Source of the DNA: Kosakonia sp. BYX6
Lineage (GTDB): Bacteria; Pseudomonadota; Gammaproteobacteria; Enterobacterales; Enterobacteriaceae
DNA length: 64,000 nt
Direction of reading: 5' to 3'
Assembly: GCF_038449125.1 (NCBI RefSeq)
Contig: NZ_CP151800.1
Location: forward strand, 2,824,406 to 2,888,405
Part shown: piece by piece, positions 8,021 to 17,851 of the stretch
Layout: each line of letters opens with the position of its first letter
How positions within the stretch are numbered: position 1 is the first letter of the stretch
Program-made: the position numbers and the translations under genes
The notes under the pieces: model-generated
Database searches by the model: none
Told to the model about the DNA's origin: nothing
Seen by the model: only the letters and a program-made list of their open reading frames with translations

Positions 8021-9325
8021 TCAGTGCAGTTTCAGACGCGGACGAATAATGCGGTTAATGCGTCCGACCAGCATCATCAAGCCGGTTTTGAAGTAACCGT
8101 GCAGCGCAATCTGGTGCATACGGTACAGCGAGATGTACACGAAGCGCGCGATACGGCCTTCGATCATCATTGAACCGCGCATCAGGTTACCCATCAGGCT
8201 ACCCACGGTTGAGTAATTCGACAGCGACACCAGCGAGCCATGATCTTTATAGACGTAAGCCTTCAGCGGCTTGCCTTTGATCTGCGCCAGGATGTTGTGC
8301 AGGGCGAGAGTCGCCATCTGGTGCGCCGCCTGGGCGCGCGGTGGCACAAAGCCGCCTTCCGGACGTGCGCAGGACGCGCAGTCGCCAATTGCGTAGATAT
8401 CGGCATCGCGCGTGGTTTGCAATGTCGGTTCAACCACCAGCTGATTGATACGGTTGGTTTCCAGCCCGCCGATCTCTTTCATAAAGTCCGGCGCTTTGAT
8501 ACCCGCCGCCCAGACCATCAAATCAGCGTTAATGTATTCGCCTTCTTTCGTGTGCAGGCCGCCTTCATCAGCGCTGGTCACCATTGTCTGGGTCAGCACG
8601 CGCACGCCCATTTTGGTCAGCTCGTTATGCGCAGCACCGGAAATGCGTGGCGGCAGCGCAGGCAGAATACGTTCGCCCGCTTCCACCAGCGTGACGTTCA
8701 GCGCTTCGTTCGTCAGCCCTTTGTAACCGTAGCTGTGCAGCTGTTTCACCGCGTTATGCAGCTCAGCAGAGAGTTCCACACCGGTTGCTCCGCCACCGAC
8801 AATCGCGATATTCACTTTGCCGTTTGCGCCGAGGTTAGCGGAGTACTTGAGGAACAGGTTGAGCATTTCCTGGTGGAAACGACGCGCTTGATGCGGGTTG
8901 TCGAGGAAAATGCAGTGCTCTTTAACGCCCGGGGTATTGAAATCGTTGGAGGTACTGCCCAGCGCCATGATCAGTGTGTCGTACGCCAGTTTGCGTTCTG
9001 GAACCAGCAGATCGCCCTTCTCATCGCGCAACTCGGCGAGCGTCAGGGTTTTGCTTTCACGGTTGATGTCGACCACGGAACCGAGCTGGAACTGGAAATG
9101 ATGATTACGTGCATGTGCCAGATAGCTCAGGGCGTCGACGCCTTCATCCAGCGAGCCGGTTGCCACTTCATGCAGCAACGGTTTCCATAAATGGCTGTGG
9201 TTACGATCGACCAGCGTGATTTTCGCCTTTTTACCGCGTCCGAGCTTTTTGCCTAACTGCGTAGCAAGTTCCAGACCGCCAGCACCACCGCCTACAATGA
9301 CAATTTTTTTCAATGGTGTAGTCAA
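8021..9325 (-). CDS. ndh: NADH dehydrogenase II (Ndh)
   Basis: Ndh is the single-subunit, non-proton-pumping NADH:ubiquinone oxidoreductase on the inner face of the membrane. The 434-residue protein has the N-terminal FAD-binding Rossmann motif [17 protein letters not shown] (about 9-25) and a second NADH-binding motif [18 protein letters not shown] (about 175-192), a conserved ATG-type GDCASC motif, and an amphipathic C-terminal segment ending [20 protein letters not shown] that anchors it to the membrane. The ATG follows TAGGGGGTCACG. In E. coli ndh is repressed by FNR when oxygen is absent; a perfect FNR half-site pair lies about 140 bases upstream here. Confidence 0.98.
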   Translation of the reverse strand: MTTPLKKIVIVGGGAGGLELATQLGKKLGRGKKAKITLVDRNHSHLWKPLLHEVATGSLDEGVDALSYLAHARNHHFQFQLGSVVDINRESKTLTLAELRDEKGDLLVPERKLAYDTLIMALGSTSNDFNTPGVKEHCIFLDNPHQARRFHQEMLNLFLKYSANLGANGKVNIAIVGGGATGVELSAELHNAVKQLHSYGYKGLTNEALNVTLVEAGERILPALPPRISGAAHNELTKMGVRVLTQTMVTSADEGGLHTKEGEYINADLMVWAAGIKAPDFMKEIGGLETNRINQLVVEPTLQTTRDADIYAIGDCASCARPEGGFVPPRAQAAHQMATLALHNILAQIKGKPLKAYVYKDHGSLVSLSNYSTVGSLMGNLMRGSMMIEGRIARFVYISLYRMHQIALHGYFKTGLMMLVGRINRIIRPRLKLH

Positions 9326-9459
9326 CGTGACCCCCTAAAATATTAACCAATTGTTAACTAAAAGTTATAAAAATAGCCCTTAATTAACAATGGTTTACGC
9401 GCTTGCAACCTGACATTGACGACGAGAATATCACGAACGGTTCAATGGTCATACCAAAA

Positions 9460-9473
9460 TTGATATGCATCAA
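9460..9473 (-). promoter_or_regulatory. FNR box upstream of ndh
   Basis: TTGATATGCATCAA is a perfect match to the FNR consensus TTGAT-N4-ATCAA, centred about 141 bases before the ndh ATG. A partial second half site (TCAAGTTTTGATG) overlaps it at 9470-9482. FNR repression of ndh is established in E. coli; the site here is a direct sequence match. Confidence 0.75.
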
Positions 9474-9537
9474 GTTTTGATGCTTAAAAGTTGAGCAAGT
9501 GTAGTCGCGCCGGGGAAAAATGCCTGGCGGAGGGTGT

Positions 9538-9576
9538 AAAAAAATCGGGAAATCCGGCAGGTTTAGCACCTGCCGG
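9538..9576 (-). terminator. ycfP operon terminator
   Basis: Read leftward, CCGGCAGGT and ACCTGCCGG form a 9-base-pair stem, then ATTTCCCGATTTTTTT. It closes the leftward hinT-to-ycfP series before the ndh promoter. Confidence 0.8.
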
Positions 9577-9584
9577 TGAGGGCG

Positions 9585-10127
9585 TTAACCGAGGGTTTTA
9601 AAGGCTTTAATGCGCTGAAGATGCGGCGAGATGTTCTTGAATTTATGGGATTGTTCTTCATCCCAGACAATCTCGTAATAGTGATGCAACTCATCTGACG
9701 CGCGCTGGTTGTCCAGCGCTTCATCGTTGCGCGACAAAATCACCAGGCAGCGATCGCGATTTTTCTCGCGAAAATTTGAAACGCATTTGGTGGCGATATC
9801 CTCATACTCTTCCGGCCTGTCGATCTTGCCTTCCATATTTTCATACGGGAAAAGATTCGGGTTGAGGATCACCTGGCGGACGTCGCACAGAAAACCGATA
9901 CGCTCGGCCCAGTAGCCGCCAAGACCAACGCCGCAAATCAGCGGACGTTCATCCACGTTGAGTTGCAACATCTTGTCCACTTCTTTCAGCAAGTGCTGCA
10001 TGTCATGCTTCGGATGCAGCGTGCTGTAACTGATCAGCCGAACATCTGGATCGATAAACTGTAACTGCAACACTTTTTCATGGTTGCCGGGGCTCGTTGA
10101 GTCAAAACCGTGTAAATAGATAATCAT
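9585..10127 (-). CDS. ycfP: YcfP, alpha/beta-hydrolase-fold protein (UPF0227)
   Basis: The 180-residue protein matches YcfP over its full length. It opens with [15 protein letters not shown], the usual beta-strand plus oxyanion region of small alpha/beta hydrolases. The position of the nucleophile elbow reads [11 protein letters not shown], where Gly replaces the expected Ser in G-x-S-x-G, so classical serine esterase chemistry looks unlikely unless another residue serves. The C-terminal region has [12 protein letters not shown], with His at the place of the catalytic His. E. coli YcfP co-purifies with ribosomes in surveys, but no activity is established. It is the last gene of the leftward nagZ group. 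Confidence 0.92.
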   Translation of the reverse strand: MIIYLHGFDSTSPGNHEKVLQLQFIDPDVRLISYSTLHPKHDMQHLLKEVDKMLQLNVDERPLICGVGLGGYWAERIGFLCDVRQVILNPNLFPYENMEGKIDRPEEYEDIATKCVSNFREKNRDRCLVILSRNDEALDNQRASDELHHYYEIVWDEEQSHKFKNISPHLQRIKAFKTLG

Positions 10128-10163
10128 TGTATCCTCACCACTTCGACGCCGCGTCCGCAGGAA

Positions 10164-11189
10164 TTAATGAGCGGCTTTGTGTTCCTGCCAGCGTTCGTGC
10201 AGCTGTTCGAGCTGTTGATTGACAGCTTTCCAGCGCGCCGAACTTATCAATTCCTGACGAGAATATGAACCTTTATGATACAAATTCGTAACACGTTCTG
10301 CATTGATCGGCGACAGGTTATCCAACACACTTACCGCGCCTTTACGATTATTACAGACCAGGATCATATCGCAACCGGCATCCAGCGACGCTTGCCCGCG
10401 CTCGGCATAACTGCCCATGATTGCTGCGCCTTCCATCGACAAATCATCAGAAAAAATCACGCCATCGAAACCGAGTTCCTCGCGCAACACGGTTTTCAGC
10501 CACCACGGTGAACCGCTTGCCGGGCGCGGATCGGCATTGGTGTAAATCACATGGGCGGGCATGATCGCGTCGAGCTTGTTCTGCTCGATAAGCGTGCGAA
10601 AGACGCGCATATCTTTCTCACGAATTTCTGCCAGCGGGCGCGGGTCGCGCGGCGTTTCTTTGTGGGAATCGGCGGTTACCGCGCCGTGGCCGGGAAAATG
10701 TTTGCCCGTCGTTTTCATGCCCGCGCTGTGCATGCCATCGATAAAATGCGTCGCCATCGCTAACGCTTTTTGCGCATCGGCATGGTAAGAGCGCTCGCCA
10801 ATCGCGGCGCTGATATGCCCGACATCCAGCACCGGCGCGAAGCTGATATCAATATCCATCGCAATCATTTCGCTGGCCATTAACCAGCCCGCATCTTGCG
10901 CCAGGCGGCCGCCCTCTTCCAGCCCATGCAGTGCAGCGAAAGATTGCGCCGCCGGCAGGCGGGTAAAGCCTTCACGAAAACGCTGCACGCGTCCGCCTTC
11001 CTGATCAACCGCCACCACCAGACGGTGATGCGACGCGCTGCGGATTTGACGCACCAGTTCGCGCAACTGCTCAGGATCGTGATAATTACGGGTAAAGAGG
11101 ATCAAGCCGCCGACCAGCGGATGCGCCAGAATCTCGCGCTCTTCCGCATCCAGTTCGTACCCTTCTACATCCAACATGACGGGACCCAC
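10164..11189 (-). CDS. nagZ: beta-N-acetylhexosaminidase NagZ
   Basis: NagZ is the cytoplasmic glycoside hydrolase family 3 enzyme that removes GlcNAc from GlcNAc-anhydroMurNAc-peptides in cell-wall recycling, thereby making the inducer of AmpC beta-lactamase. The GTG at 11189, with GAGAGG five bases upstream, gives 341 residues as in E. coli; GTG 11195 would add two. Family signatures are visible: [16 protein letters not shown] (catalytic His/Asp pair) and the nucleophile loop [14 protein letters not shown]. It lies in one leftward series with thiK (11 bases upstream) and ycfP (36 bases downstream). Confidence 0.97.
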   Translation of the reverse strand: MGPVMLDVEGYELDAEEREILAHPLVGGLILFTRNYHDPEQLRELVRQIRSASHHRLVVAVDQEGGRVQRFREGFTRLPAAQSFAALHGLEEGGRLAQDAGWLMASEMIAMDIDISFAPVLDVGHISAAIGERSYHADAQKALAMATHFIDGMHSAGMKTTGKHFPGHGAVTADSHKETPRDPRPLAEIREKDMRVFRTLIEQNKLDAIMPAHVIYTNADPRPASGSPWWLKTVLREELGFDGVIFSDDLSMEGAAIMGSYAERGQASLDAGCDMILVCNNRKGAVSVLDNLSPINAERVTNLYHKGSYSRQELISSARWKAVNQQLEQLHERWQEHKAAH

Positions 11190-11200
11190 ACTCACCTCTC

Positions 11201-12016
11201 TTATCCTTCAGACTGAAGCTGACGCCATATTTCATTCGCCAGCGTAATAAATTGTTGATCGCCGGTTTGCTGCCAGCGGCACTCATACCAACCCGCCATG
11301 AGCATCAGCACCCAGGGGCGCCAGCGATTGACATGCTGCCATAACCGCACCGGCTCGATGGCTGCCTGGCGCGCATAGCTGTTGACCACTTGCCGCCGTT
11401 GCGTTTCGTCTTCCGCCCAGATGGCGGCCAGTTCGAGCGCGACATCGCCATCCCCGGCATATTCCCAGTCGATCAGCCGCAACCCCGACGCGCCATACAC
11501 AATATTGCCCGCGTGGACATCCATATGTAATGGCGCAAGCCGCAATGGCGCGGGTTCACCCAGCCGCCGCAACCGTTTAAGCTGCCGCAGCCAGAACGGC
11601 GTTCGCCGCGCGGGCGCGCTTTGCTGCCAGTAGCGTTCAAGCAAAGGCAGCAGCGTGATGCGCCAGCCAAACAGCGTTTGGCGGTGCAAATCATACAGCA
11701 ATGCCGCCAGCACGTCGGCCTGCGGCAGCGCGGTTTTCGTCTCGCCGGGTAAATAATCAATCGCCATCCAGCCGCGCGTATAGAAACGCGGCTGCGGTGC
11801 GAGAGTCGCAGGCAAATGACGAAGTAAACGGTATTGGCGCAAGAACGGTGACGATGTTGCCTGGTGCCGCTCACGCAACACCAGCGTATGTTGCCCGTCG
11901 CTAATAAGACAGCTCCCGCCGCTTAGCCCGACGTTCTGGCTGGCAGCAGGAGTGTAGTGCGGAAAGTAGCGTGACAGTATGTCGTCACGCGTCTGTTTAT
12001 TGTTGCTGAACCGCAC
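11201..12016 (-). CDS. thiK: thiamine kinase ThiK
   Basis: ThiK phosphorylates thiamine to thiamine monophosphate for salvage. The 271-residue product belongs to the choline-kinase/APH fold: GLSGGSCLI is the nucleotide loop, [12 protein letters not shown] carries the catalytic Asp and the Asn, and [19 protein letters not shown] carries the metal-binding Asp. Its start overlaps the end of lpoB by 20 bases, which suggests translational coupling. The hinge region between residues 55 and 90 is more divergent from E. coli than the C-terminal lobe. Membership in the hinT-ycfL-lpoB-thiK-nagZ-ycfP series is conserved. Confidence 0.94.
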   Translation of the reverse strand: MRFSNNKQTRDDILSRYFPHYTPAASQNVGLSGGSCLISDGQHTLVLRERHQATSSPFLRQYRLLRHLPATLAPQPRFYTRGWMAIDYLPGETKTALPQADVLAALLYDLHRQTLFGWRITLLPLLERYWQQSAPARRTPFWLRQLKRLRRLGEPAPLRLAPLHMDVHAGNIVYGASGLRLIDWEYAGDGDVALELAAIWAEDETQRRQVVNSYARQAAIEPVRLWQHVNRWRPWVLMLMAGWYECRWQQTGDQQFITLANEIWRQLQSEG

Positions 12017-12647
12017 CTTTACCCGACCAGATAATCTCGCCGGTCTGCACCAGCATTAATTGCATTTGCAGCGCCGGTGCGTTGGCATTGCCGGTGGCAT
12101 TGGAGTACAGCACGTATTGCGCCCCGACATTGCGGGCGATACCGATAGCTTTACTGCGGGTTCCCAGGCTGTCTTGCGGGGAAAGCCCCAGTTGTTGTTT
12201 GGCAACCGCCAATTGTTGCGCGGTAATCAGCGTGAACTTGCCGTTATTCACCAACGCGTTGCGTACCACTTCCGTCGCTTCGCTGGTGTTAATGGAGCCG
12301 TTAGTACGGTTGTTTACGCTATCCACCAGCAGAACACTGCCTGCGTCCGCGCCGCTGGCTTGCAGCATTTTGCCCACCATCGGCTGCACTGCGCCATTCC
12401 AGTCATAATGACGTTCGCGCGGCACGGGCTGGCCATTTTGATCCTGATGTTCAATCGGCCCTGGCTGCTGTGGCAATGTGGGAACAGAAGGCACCGTCGG
12501 GACCGGTTGTTGCGGCTGCTGTGGTTGCGCCGGTTGTTCCGTACCGCCGGCCGATTCAACCGGAGCCGGTTGCTGATCGCTGATACAGCCCGCAAGGAGC
12601 ACGGCAAGTGTGGTCAATAACGCGTAGCGTCCAATAGTTTTAATCAA
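11997..12647 (-). CDS. lpoB: LpoB, outer-membrane lipoprotein activator of PBP1b
   Basis: LpoB is anchored in the outer membrane and reaches through peptidoglycan to stimulate the transpeptidase and glycosyltransferase of PBP1b. The 216-residue precursor has a lipoprotein signal with lipobox LLAGC (Cys21), followed by a long flexible proline- and glutamine-rich stretch (about 28-75, with repeats of [18 protein letters not shown]) and then the globular domain (about 80-216) that docks on the UB2H domain of PBP1b. The linker suits spanning the periplasm. It overlaps thiK by 20 bases. Confidence 0.96.
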   Translation of the reverse strand: MIKTIGRYALLTTLAVLLAGCISDQQPAPVESAGGTEQPAQPQQPQQPVPTVPSVPTLPQQPGPIEHQDQNGQPVPRERHYDWNGAVQPMVGKMLQASGADAGSVLLVDSVNNRTNGSINTSEATEVVRNALVNNGKFTLITAQQLAVAKQQLGLSPQDSLGTRSKAIGIARNVGAQYVLYSNATGNANAPALQMQLMLVQTGEIIWSGKGAVQQQ

Positions 12648-12657
12648 GTGTCACCTC

Positions 12658-13032
12658 TTACAGGTAGAGATAAAGTCTGACGCTGTGTGCACCCAGATAA
12701 TTGGCGCTGCCGTAAAGCGTCACGCCGGAATTACCCTGGATCGTCACGCTGCGCGGCTCTTCCAGGGGGTGCATTTCCAGACCTCTGGCGTCATACCAGT
12801 AAAAACGATAATGCAGGGTTACGGGCTGTTGCCTTTCGTTAAACAGCCGGGAGGACGCTGAAGGTTGGATCTCCTGCGTACTGAATGTCGGCGGCTGGGC
12901 GATAATGCCTGCTGCCAGTATGCTGGACTCCATCACTAACGTTTGATCGCTGGCGACCGGGATCGCCGGACGCGAACTGCATCCCACCAGCGTCAACGCC
13001 GCCAGTAATAAAGCGACACGCCCACTTGTCAT
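12658..13032 (-). CDS. ycfL: YcfL lipoprotein
   Basis: A 124-residue putative lipoprotein: signal peptide with lipobox LTLVGC (Cys18), then a mature part ending in RLYLYL. The mature domain (DUF1425) is predicted to be beta-rich; it contains LHYRFYWYDARGLEM and VTLYGSANYLGA. The function is unknown. Position between hinT and lpoB, with no gap after hinT and ten bases before lpoB, is conserved in enterobacteria and hints at a role connected with LpoB or the outer membrane, but this is only by association. Confidence 0.92.
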   Translation of the reverse strand: MTSGRVALLLAALTLVGCSSRPAIPVASDQTLVMESSILAAGIIAQPPTFSTQEIQPSASSRLFNERQQPVTLHYRFYWYDARGLEMHPLEEPRSVTIQGNSGVTLYGSANYLGAHSVRLYLYL

Positions 13033-13392
13033 CTAAGGACCTTTATGAGCCAGCATTGGCCCCAGTGCGCGCCCGCCCAGCAGGTGCATATGGATATGGT
13101 AAACCTCCTGCCCGCCGTGACGATTACAGTTCATGATCAAACGGTAGCCATCTTCGGCAATCCCTTCGTCACGGGCAATTTTCGCCGCGACAGTCAGCAT
13201 ACGTCCCATCGCTTGTTCATGCGCTTCGGTGACGTCATTGACGGTTGGGATCAGGATATTGGGTACGATAAGTACATGTGTGGGTGCTTGTGGGGAGATA
13301 TCGCGAAACGCGGTGACCAGTTCGTCCTGGTACACGATATCCGCGGGAATTTCTCGGCGGATGATTTTGCTGAAAATCGTTTCTTCGGCCAT
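13033..13392 (-). CDS. hinT: HinT purine nucleoside phosphoramidase
   Basis: HinT hydrolyses AMP-lysine and other nucleoside phosphoramidates; in E. coli it supports D-alanine use. The 119-residue protein ends with the diagnostic histidine triad HIHMHLL (about 100-106) and starts [22 protein letters not shown]. It is the first gene of the leftward group and abuts ycfL exactly (stop codon immediately before its ATG). Confidence 0.97.
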   Translation of the reverse strand: MAEETIFSKIIRREIPADIVYQDELVTAFRDISPQAPTHVLIVPNILIPTVNDVTEAHEQAMGRMLTVAAKIARDEGIAEDGYRLIMNCNRHGGQEVYHIHMHLLGGRALGPMLAHKGP

Positions 13393-13728
13393 GACGTTTT
13401 CCTTTTATATGCGCGGGCCAGCCCGCAGCCGTCGTCAATTACGTGCCCTAGAGTATGATCGAGATTCTCTTGTTGTTTCAACTATAACGCTGTTTTTCTT
13501 TCACCTTTCGGGCGATGCCGATGCCCGAATAGCCAACCCTTGCGCATCCCTGTTCTGAAATAGCATTTCACCAATGAATATTACATCTGTTTACATCAAT
13601 GGAGTGAATGCGTATATTTCGCATTTGCATTTCCATGCGCAATTATTGCCTAACAAATGAAAACCAGGCCCGCCACGACAACGTATCGCAAGTGGGCCAT
13701 CACATTCACACACCATTGAGGGTTTATC
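13393..13728. other. 336-base intergenic region between hinT and fhuE
   Basis: This divergent region must hold the hinT and fhuE promoters. I see an inverted repeat AATGCG-N7-CGCATT at 13607-13625 and AT-rich runs, but no convincing match to the 19-base Fur consensus expected for an iron-regulated receptor. The nearest candidate (GCAATTATTGCC, about 13639-13650) is only partial. No small gene with a good ribosome binding site was found. Confidence 0.6.
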
Positions 13729-15921
13729 ATGTCTTTCACGGAACACGCTCAGGACGGAGCGCGCGCGTTTGCCGCTGCCCCTTCCCTGCTTGCTGTTTGC
13801 ATTGCCTTTGCGTTAACTCCCGCCGCCAGCTTCGCTGCAACCACCAATACTGAAGAAACGGTAGTTGTTGAAGGAACCAGCGCAGCCGACACCAGCGCCA
13901 TGACAGAACAAGATTACAACGCGCAAACGACCGCTGCGGGGACGAAAATGACGCTGGTTCAGCGCGATATTCCGCAATCCGTCAGTATCACCACCCAACA
14001 GCGGATGAAAGATCAGAAGCTGGAAACCCTCGGCGACGTGTTGAAAAACACCACGGGTGTGTTTGAAAGCGTAGCGGATTCCGACCGCAGCACCTTCTAT
14101 TCTCGCGGTTTTATGATTGATAACTACATGGTTGACGGCATTCCGACCATGTTTGAAGCTCGCTGGAACCTGGGCGATGCGCTGTCTGACACCGCAATGT
14201 ATGAGCGTATTGAAGTGGTTCGTGGCGCGACCGGGCTGATGACCGGATCCGGCAACCCTTCGGCTTCCGTGAACATGGTGCGTAAACATGCCGATAGCCG
14301 AGAGTTCAAATCGAATGTTTCTGCGGAATATGGTAGCTGGAACAAGCAACGCTATGTTGCTGACGTCTCTTCCCCGCTGACTGAAAATGGCAATATTCGT
14401 GGTCGCGTCGTGGCCGGTTACCAGCACAACGATAGCTGGCTCGATCGTTATAGCCAAGAGAAGCGATTCTTCTATGGCGTGTTAGATGTGGATCTGACTG
14501 AATCGACTGCGTTCTCTGTGGGTTACGATTATCAGGAAACCGATGTCGATAGCCCAACCTGGGGCGGCCTGCCGCGTTGGTACACCGACGGGACCAAAAC
14601 GAATCCGAGCCGCAGTGACAGCACCGCGCCAGACTGGGCGTATAACAATAAAGTCTCCAAACGTACCTTCGCCACGCTGAAACAGAATCTGGGCAGCGAC
14701 TGGCTGCTGACGGTTAACGGCACGCACACTGAAATGCAGCTCGATAGCCGGACGATGTATGTTGACGGCACTATCGATAAAACAACCGGCTTGATGGTGA
14801 GCCCTTACGGCGCGTCTTACCCGTATGTCGGCGGCACGGGTTATAACACCGGCGTGCGTAAAGTTGACTCCCTCGACACCTTCGCCAACGGCTCTTACGA
14901 ACTGTTTGGTCGTCAGCATGAGTTGATGATTGGCGGTAACCTGAGCAAGCAAAATAACCGTTACTTTAGTGCCTGGGAAAACGTGCTTGATACCGATTTA
15001 GGTAATTACAGCGATTTCAATGGCAACTACCCGGAAACCAACTGGAACCCGCTAAGCCTGGCGCAGGAAGATACGGTGCGTCAGCAGTCCGCTTATATGG
15101 CAACGCGCATTTCACTTGCCGATCCGCTACATCTGATCGTTGGCGCGCGTTACACCAAGTACAAACTGGATACGCTGACGCAGAATATGGAGAAGAACAA
15201 CATCACGCCTTATGCGGGCCTGGTGTATGACATCAACGATACCTGGTCAACTTACGCCAGCTATACCTCCATCTTTAAACCGCAGGCTTATCGTGATGAG
15301 GAGGGGAAATACCTCTCACCGGTTACCGGTAAGAACTACGAACTGGGTGTGAAATCCGACTGGATGAACAGCCGCCTGACCGCATCCATGGCGGTGTTCC
15401 GTATCGAACAAGACAATCTTGGCCAAACGACCGGCGGCGTGGTGCCTGGCTCTAACGGTGAAAGCGCGTACGAAGCCGTTGATGGCGCAGTGAGCAAAGG
15501 CGTTGAACTGGAAGTTAACGGTGCCTTGACCGATAACTGGCAGATGACTTTCGGCGCGACCCGTTACGTGGCGGAAGACAGCGATGGCAATGCAGTGAAC
15601 CCGAATCTGCCGCGTACGTCGGTGAAAGTGTTTACCAGCTACCGCCTGCCGATGCTGCAAGACCTGACAGTTGGCGGCGGCGTAAACTGGCAAAACCGTG
15701 TCTGGGCGAATGTCAGCACCGCAAACGGTACGCTGCGTTCCGAGCAGGGTAGCTACGCGCTGGTTGATCTGTTTGCCCGTTATCAGGTTACGAAACAACT
15801 CTCCGTACAGGCGAACGTCGATAATCTGTTCGATAAAACTTATGACACTAACGTCGATAGCCGCACGTATGTATTCGGCGAGCCGCGTAACTTCTCTGTC
15901 AGCGCGAACTACAGCTTCTGA
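13729..15921 (+). CDS. fhuE: FhuE TonB-dependent ferric-siderophore receptor (coprogen/rhodotorulate type)
   Basis: FhuE imports ferric coprogen, ferrioxamine B and rhodotorulate across the outer membrane using TonB energy. The 730-residue precursor has a long signal peptide ending AASFA|ATTN, a TonB box (EETVVVEG, about 43-50), a plug domain (about 65-170, including RDIPQSVSITTQQRM and YSRGFMIDNYMVDGIP), and a 22-strand barrel that ends in the required C-terminal Phe (SVSANYSF). Similarity to E. coli FhuE (729 residues) is end to end. The barrel loops differ most, as expected for ligand- and phage-exposed parts. It is transcribed alone with a strong terminator. Confidence 0.95.
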   Translation: MSFTEHAQDGARAFAAAPSLLAVCIAFALTPAASFAATTNTEETVVVEGTSAADTSAMTEQDYNAQTTAAGTKMTLVQRDIPQSVSITTQQRMKDQKLETLGDVLKNTTGVFESVADSDRSTFYSRGFMIDNYMVDGIPTMFEARWNLGDALSDTAMYERIEVVRGATGLMTGSGNPSASVNMVRKHADSREFKSNVSAEYGSWNKQRYVADVSSPLTENGNIRGRVVAGYQHNDSWLDRYSQEKRFFYGVLDVDLTESTAFSVGYDYQETDVDSPTWGGLPRWYTDGTKTNPSRSDSTAPDWAYNNKVSKRTFATLKQNLGSDWLLTVNGTHTEMQLDSRTMYVDGTIDKTTGLMVSPYGASYPYVGGTGYNTGVRKVDSLDTFANGSYELFGRQHELMIGGNLSKQNNRYFSAWENVLDTDLGNYSDFNGNYPETNWNPLSLAQEDTVRQQSAYMATRISLADPLHLIVGARYTKYKLDTLTQNMEKNNITPYAGLVYDINDTWSTYASYTSIFKPQAYRDEEGKYLSPVTGKNYELGVKSDWMNSRLTASMAVFRIEQDNLGQTTGGVVPGSNGESAYEAVDGAVSKGVELEVNGALTDNWQMTFGATRYVAEDSDGNAVNPNLPRTSVKVFTSYRLPMLQDLTVGGGVNWQNRVWANVSTANGTLRSEQGSYALVDLFARYQVTKQLSVQANVDNLFDKTYDTNVDSRTYVFGEPRNFSVSANYSF

Positions 15922-15941
15922 TAAGTCGCTATGACCCCCTT

Positions 15942-15966
15942 AAAGGAGCCTGATGGCTCCTTTTTT
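15942..15966 (+). terminator. fhuE terminator
   Basis: AAAGGAGCC and GGCTCCTTTTTT form a stem with a TGAT loop and T tract, 20 bases after the fhuE stop. Confidence 0.9.
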
Positions 15967-16008
15967 ATGAGTGTTGTGCGGTGGAAATAACACCCGGTGG
16001 CGGTTTTT

Positions 16009-16043
16009 GGTAGGCCGGATAAGGCGAAGCCGCCATCCGGCGA
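16009..16043. repeat. single REP unit between fhuE and ptsG
   Basis: The sequence GTAGGCCGGATAAGGCG then AAGCCGCCATCCGGCG has the internal palindrome and wording of an enterobacterial REP unit, related to the inverted copy in the 4.3 kb cluster. It lies between the two converging terminators. Confidence 0.75.
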
Positions 16044-16072
16044 GGCGCGCGGCGCGCACAACCGCAGGCAAT

Positions 16073-16097
16073 AAAAAAGGGAGCCATCAAGGCTCCC
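16073..16097 (-). terminator. ptsG terminator
   Basis: Read leftward, GGGAGCC and GGCTCCC pair around a 5-base loop and run into six T residues. It lies 21 bases after the ptsG stop. Confidence 0.9.
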
Positions 16098-16118
16098 TCA
16101 GTCTCCCCAGACTATGGC

Positions 16119-17552
16119 TTAGTTGTTGCGGATGTATTCATCCATTTCGGTTTTCAGGTTATCGGATTTCGTACCGAAAATGGCCTGAACACCGGAACCA
16201 GCAACAACCACACCCGCAGCACCCAGCTTCTTCAGGCCAGCCTGATCCACTTTCGCTACGTCAGCCACGCTGACACGCAGACGCGTAATACACGCATCCA
16301 GGTTGGTGATGTTTTCTTTACCGCCAAACGCGGAAACCAGAGCCGGAGCCATTTCGCTGGTTACACCAGCTTTGCTCTCTTCAGTGGTCTCTTCGCGGCC
16401 TGGGGTTTTCAGATCCAGTGCTTTAATCAGCACACGGAACACGGTGTAGTAAATCACCGCGTAGCAAATACCGATAATCGGGAACAACCACAGCTTGCTG
16501 CTGTTGCCGCTCAGCACGACGAAGTCGATCAGACCGTGCGAGAACGACGTACCGTCACGCATACCCAGCAGGATACAGATCGGGAATGCCAGACCAGCCA
16601 GAATCGCGTGGATGATGTACAGGATCGGCGCAACGAACATGAAAGAGAACTCGATTGGCTCGGTAATACCGGTCAGGAACGAGGTCAGTGCTGCGGAGAT
16701 CATGATACCGCCCACTTTGGCGCGGTTTTCCGGTTTAGCAGAGTGCCAGATAGCAATAGCGGCAGCCGGCAGACCGTACATTTTGAACAGGAAGCCGCCG
16801 GACAGTTTACCTGCGGTCGGGTCGCCTGCCATGTAACGCGGAATGTCGCCGTGGAACACCTGGCCCGCAGCGTTGGTGAATTCACCAATCTGCATCTGGA
16901 AAGGTACGTTCCAGATGTGGTGCAGACCAAACGGCACCAGGCAGCGTTCAATGAAGCCGTAAATACCGAACGCGACAACCGGGTTCTGGTAAGCAGCCCA
17001 CTGGGAGAATGTCTGGATAGCGGTACCAATCGGCGGCCAAATGAAGGAGAGGATCACGCCAGTGAAAATCGCCGCCAGGCCAGAAATGATGGGGACAAAG
17101 CGCTTGCCCGCGAAGAAGCCCAGATACTCAGGCAGCTTAATGCGATAGAAGCGGTTAAACATATACGCTGCAATCGCACCGGAGATGATCCCGCCCAGAA
17201 CACCGGTATCCGCCAGGTGTTTCGCCGTGATTTCTTCAGCAGGTAAATGCAGAACCAGAGGCGCAACCACGGCCATGGTTTTCACCATAATGCCGTAGGC
17301 AACAACTGCAGCCAGAGCCGAAACGCCGTCGTTATTGGTGAAGCCAAGCGCAACACCGATAGCGAAGATCAGCGGCATGTTGGCAAAAACGGAACCGCCC
17401 GCTTCGGCCATCACATGGGAAACCACTTCTGGCAGCCAGCTGAAGTTTGCAGAACCGACGCCCAGCAGGATACCTGCGATAGGCAGTACGGAAACTGGCA
17501 GCATCAGCGATTTACCGACCTTCTGCAGGTTAGCAAATGCATTCTTAAACAT
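16119..17552 (-). CDS. ptsG: glucose-specific PTS permease EIICB
   Basis: PtsG transports and phosphorylates glucose at the inner membrane, taking phosphate from EIIA-Glc. The 477-residue protein has the membrane EIIC domain (about 1-385, with the glucose-site segment [11 protein letters not shown] and [14 protein letters not shown]), a flexible linker (about 386-400, with EETTEESK), and a cytoplasmic EIIB domain whose phosphorylated residue is Cys421 in [10 protein letters not shown]. The 5' untranslated region carries the conserved SgrS target and upstream lies a CRP-like site. Nothing unusual is seen. Confidence 0.98.
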   Translation of the reverse strand: MFKNAFANLQKVGKSLMLPVSVLPIAGILLGVGSANFSWLPEVVSHVMAEAGGSVFANMPLIFAIGVALGFTNNDGVSALAAVVAYGIMVKTMAVVAPLVLHLPAEEITAKHLADTGVLGGIISGAIAAYMFNRFYRIKLPEYLGFFAGKRFVPIISGLAAIFTGVILSFIWPPIGTAIQTFSQWAAYQNPVVAFGIYGFIERCLVPFGLHHIWNVPFQMQIGEFTNAAGQVFHGDIPRYMAGDPTAGKLSGGFLFKMYGLPAAAIAIWHSAKPENRAKVGGIMISAALTSFLTGITEPIEFSFMFVAPILYIIHAILAGLAFPICILLGMRDGTSFSHGLIDFVVLSGNSSKLWLFPIIGICYAVIYYTVFRVLIKALDLKTPGREETTEESKAGVTSEMAPALVSAFGGKENITNLDACITRLRVSVADVAKVDQAGLKKLGAAGVVVAGSGVQAIFGTKSDNLKTEMDEYIRNN

Positions 17553-17560
17553 AATTGAGA

Positions 17561-17579
17561 GTGCTCCTGAGTATTAGTG
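17561..17579 (-). promoter_or_regulatory. SgrS small-RNA target in the ptsG leader
   Basis: On the minus strand the leader reads CACTAATACTCAGGAGCAC, covering the ribosome binding site. AATACTCAG is complementary to the CUGAGUAUU core of E. coli SgrS, as recalled from published work. It fits the glucose-phosphate stress response, in which SgrS and Hfq block ptsG translation. The sgrS gene itself is not in this window. Confidence 0.7.
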
Positions 17580-17686
17580 CTTTTTTCTACGCTTTCGCGC
17601 ATTGGCGCGGGGGGAGAACCGCGCCGTGGGAAGGGCATCTAAGTGCCCCTTATTTATTACACAGAGTAAAATAAATCGGCTCGGGT

Positions 17687-17708
17687 TTGTTTGATGGTTA
17701 TCACGTTT
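17687..17708 (-). promoter_or_regulatory. CRP-like site upstream of ptsG
   Basis: Read on the minus strand, ACGTGATAACCATCAAAC resembles the CRP consensus TGTGA-N6-TCACA and sits about 145 bases before the ATG, consistent with cAMP-CRP control of ptsG in E. coli. The match is imperfect in both halves. Confidence 0.55.
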
Positions 17709-17763
17709 CAGCTAGCGTCAGTCACAAAACTCACATTGCCTTACAAAAACCGCTTCGTTTCGG

Positions 17764-17801
17764 ATAAAAAACAACCGTCACCGCCCGTTTTATGGCGGTG
17801 A
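17764..17801 (-). terminator. tatD (fab-holB series) terminator
   Basis: Read leftward, TCACCGCC and GGCGGTGA form an 8-base-pair stem followed by CGGTTGTTTTTT. It separates the leftward tatD operon from the ptsG promoter. Confidence 0.8.
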
Positions 17802-17851
17802 ACTTTACTCTGATCGGTTATTAATTACGAGTACTAAAATAAGCTGACAGA

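Noticed and set aside
8240-9190. 316-codon plus-strand frame inside ndh
   Set aside because: Shadow of ndh; no family resemblance and no ribosome binding site.
13630-13650. Fur box in front of fhuE
   Set aside because: Expected by function, but the sequence matches too few positions of the 19-base consensus to be called.
13608-13853. 81-codon frame upstream of and overlapping fhuE as a leader peptide
   Set aside because: Its codons run out of frame into fhuE, the start has no ribosome binding site, and the peptide has no recognisable features.
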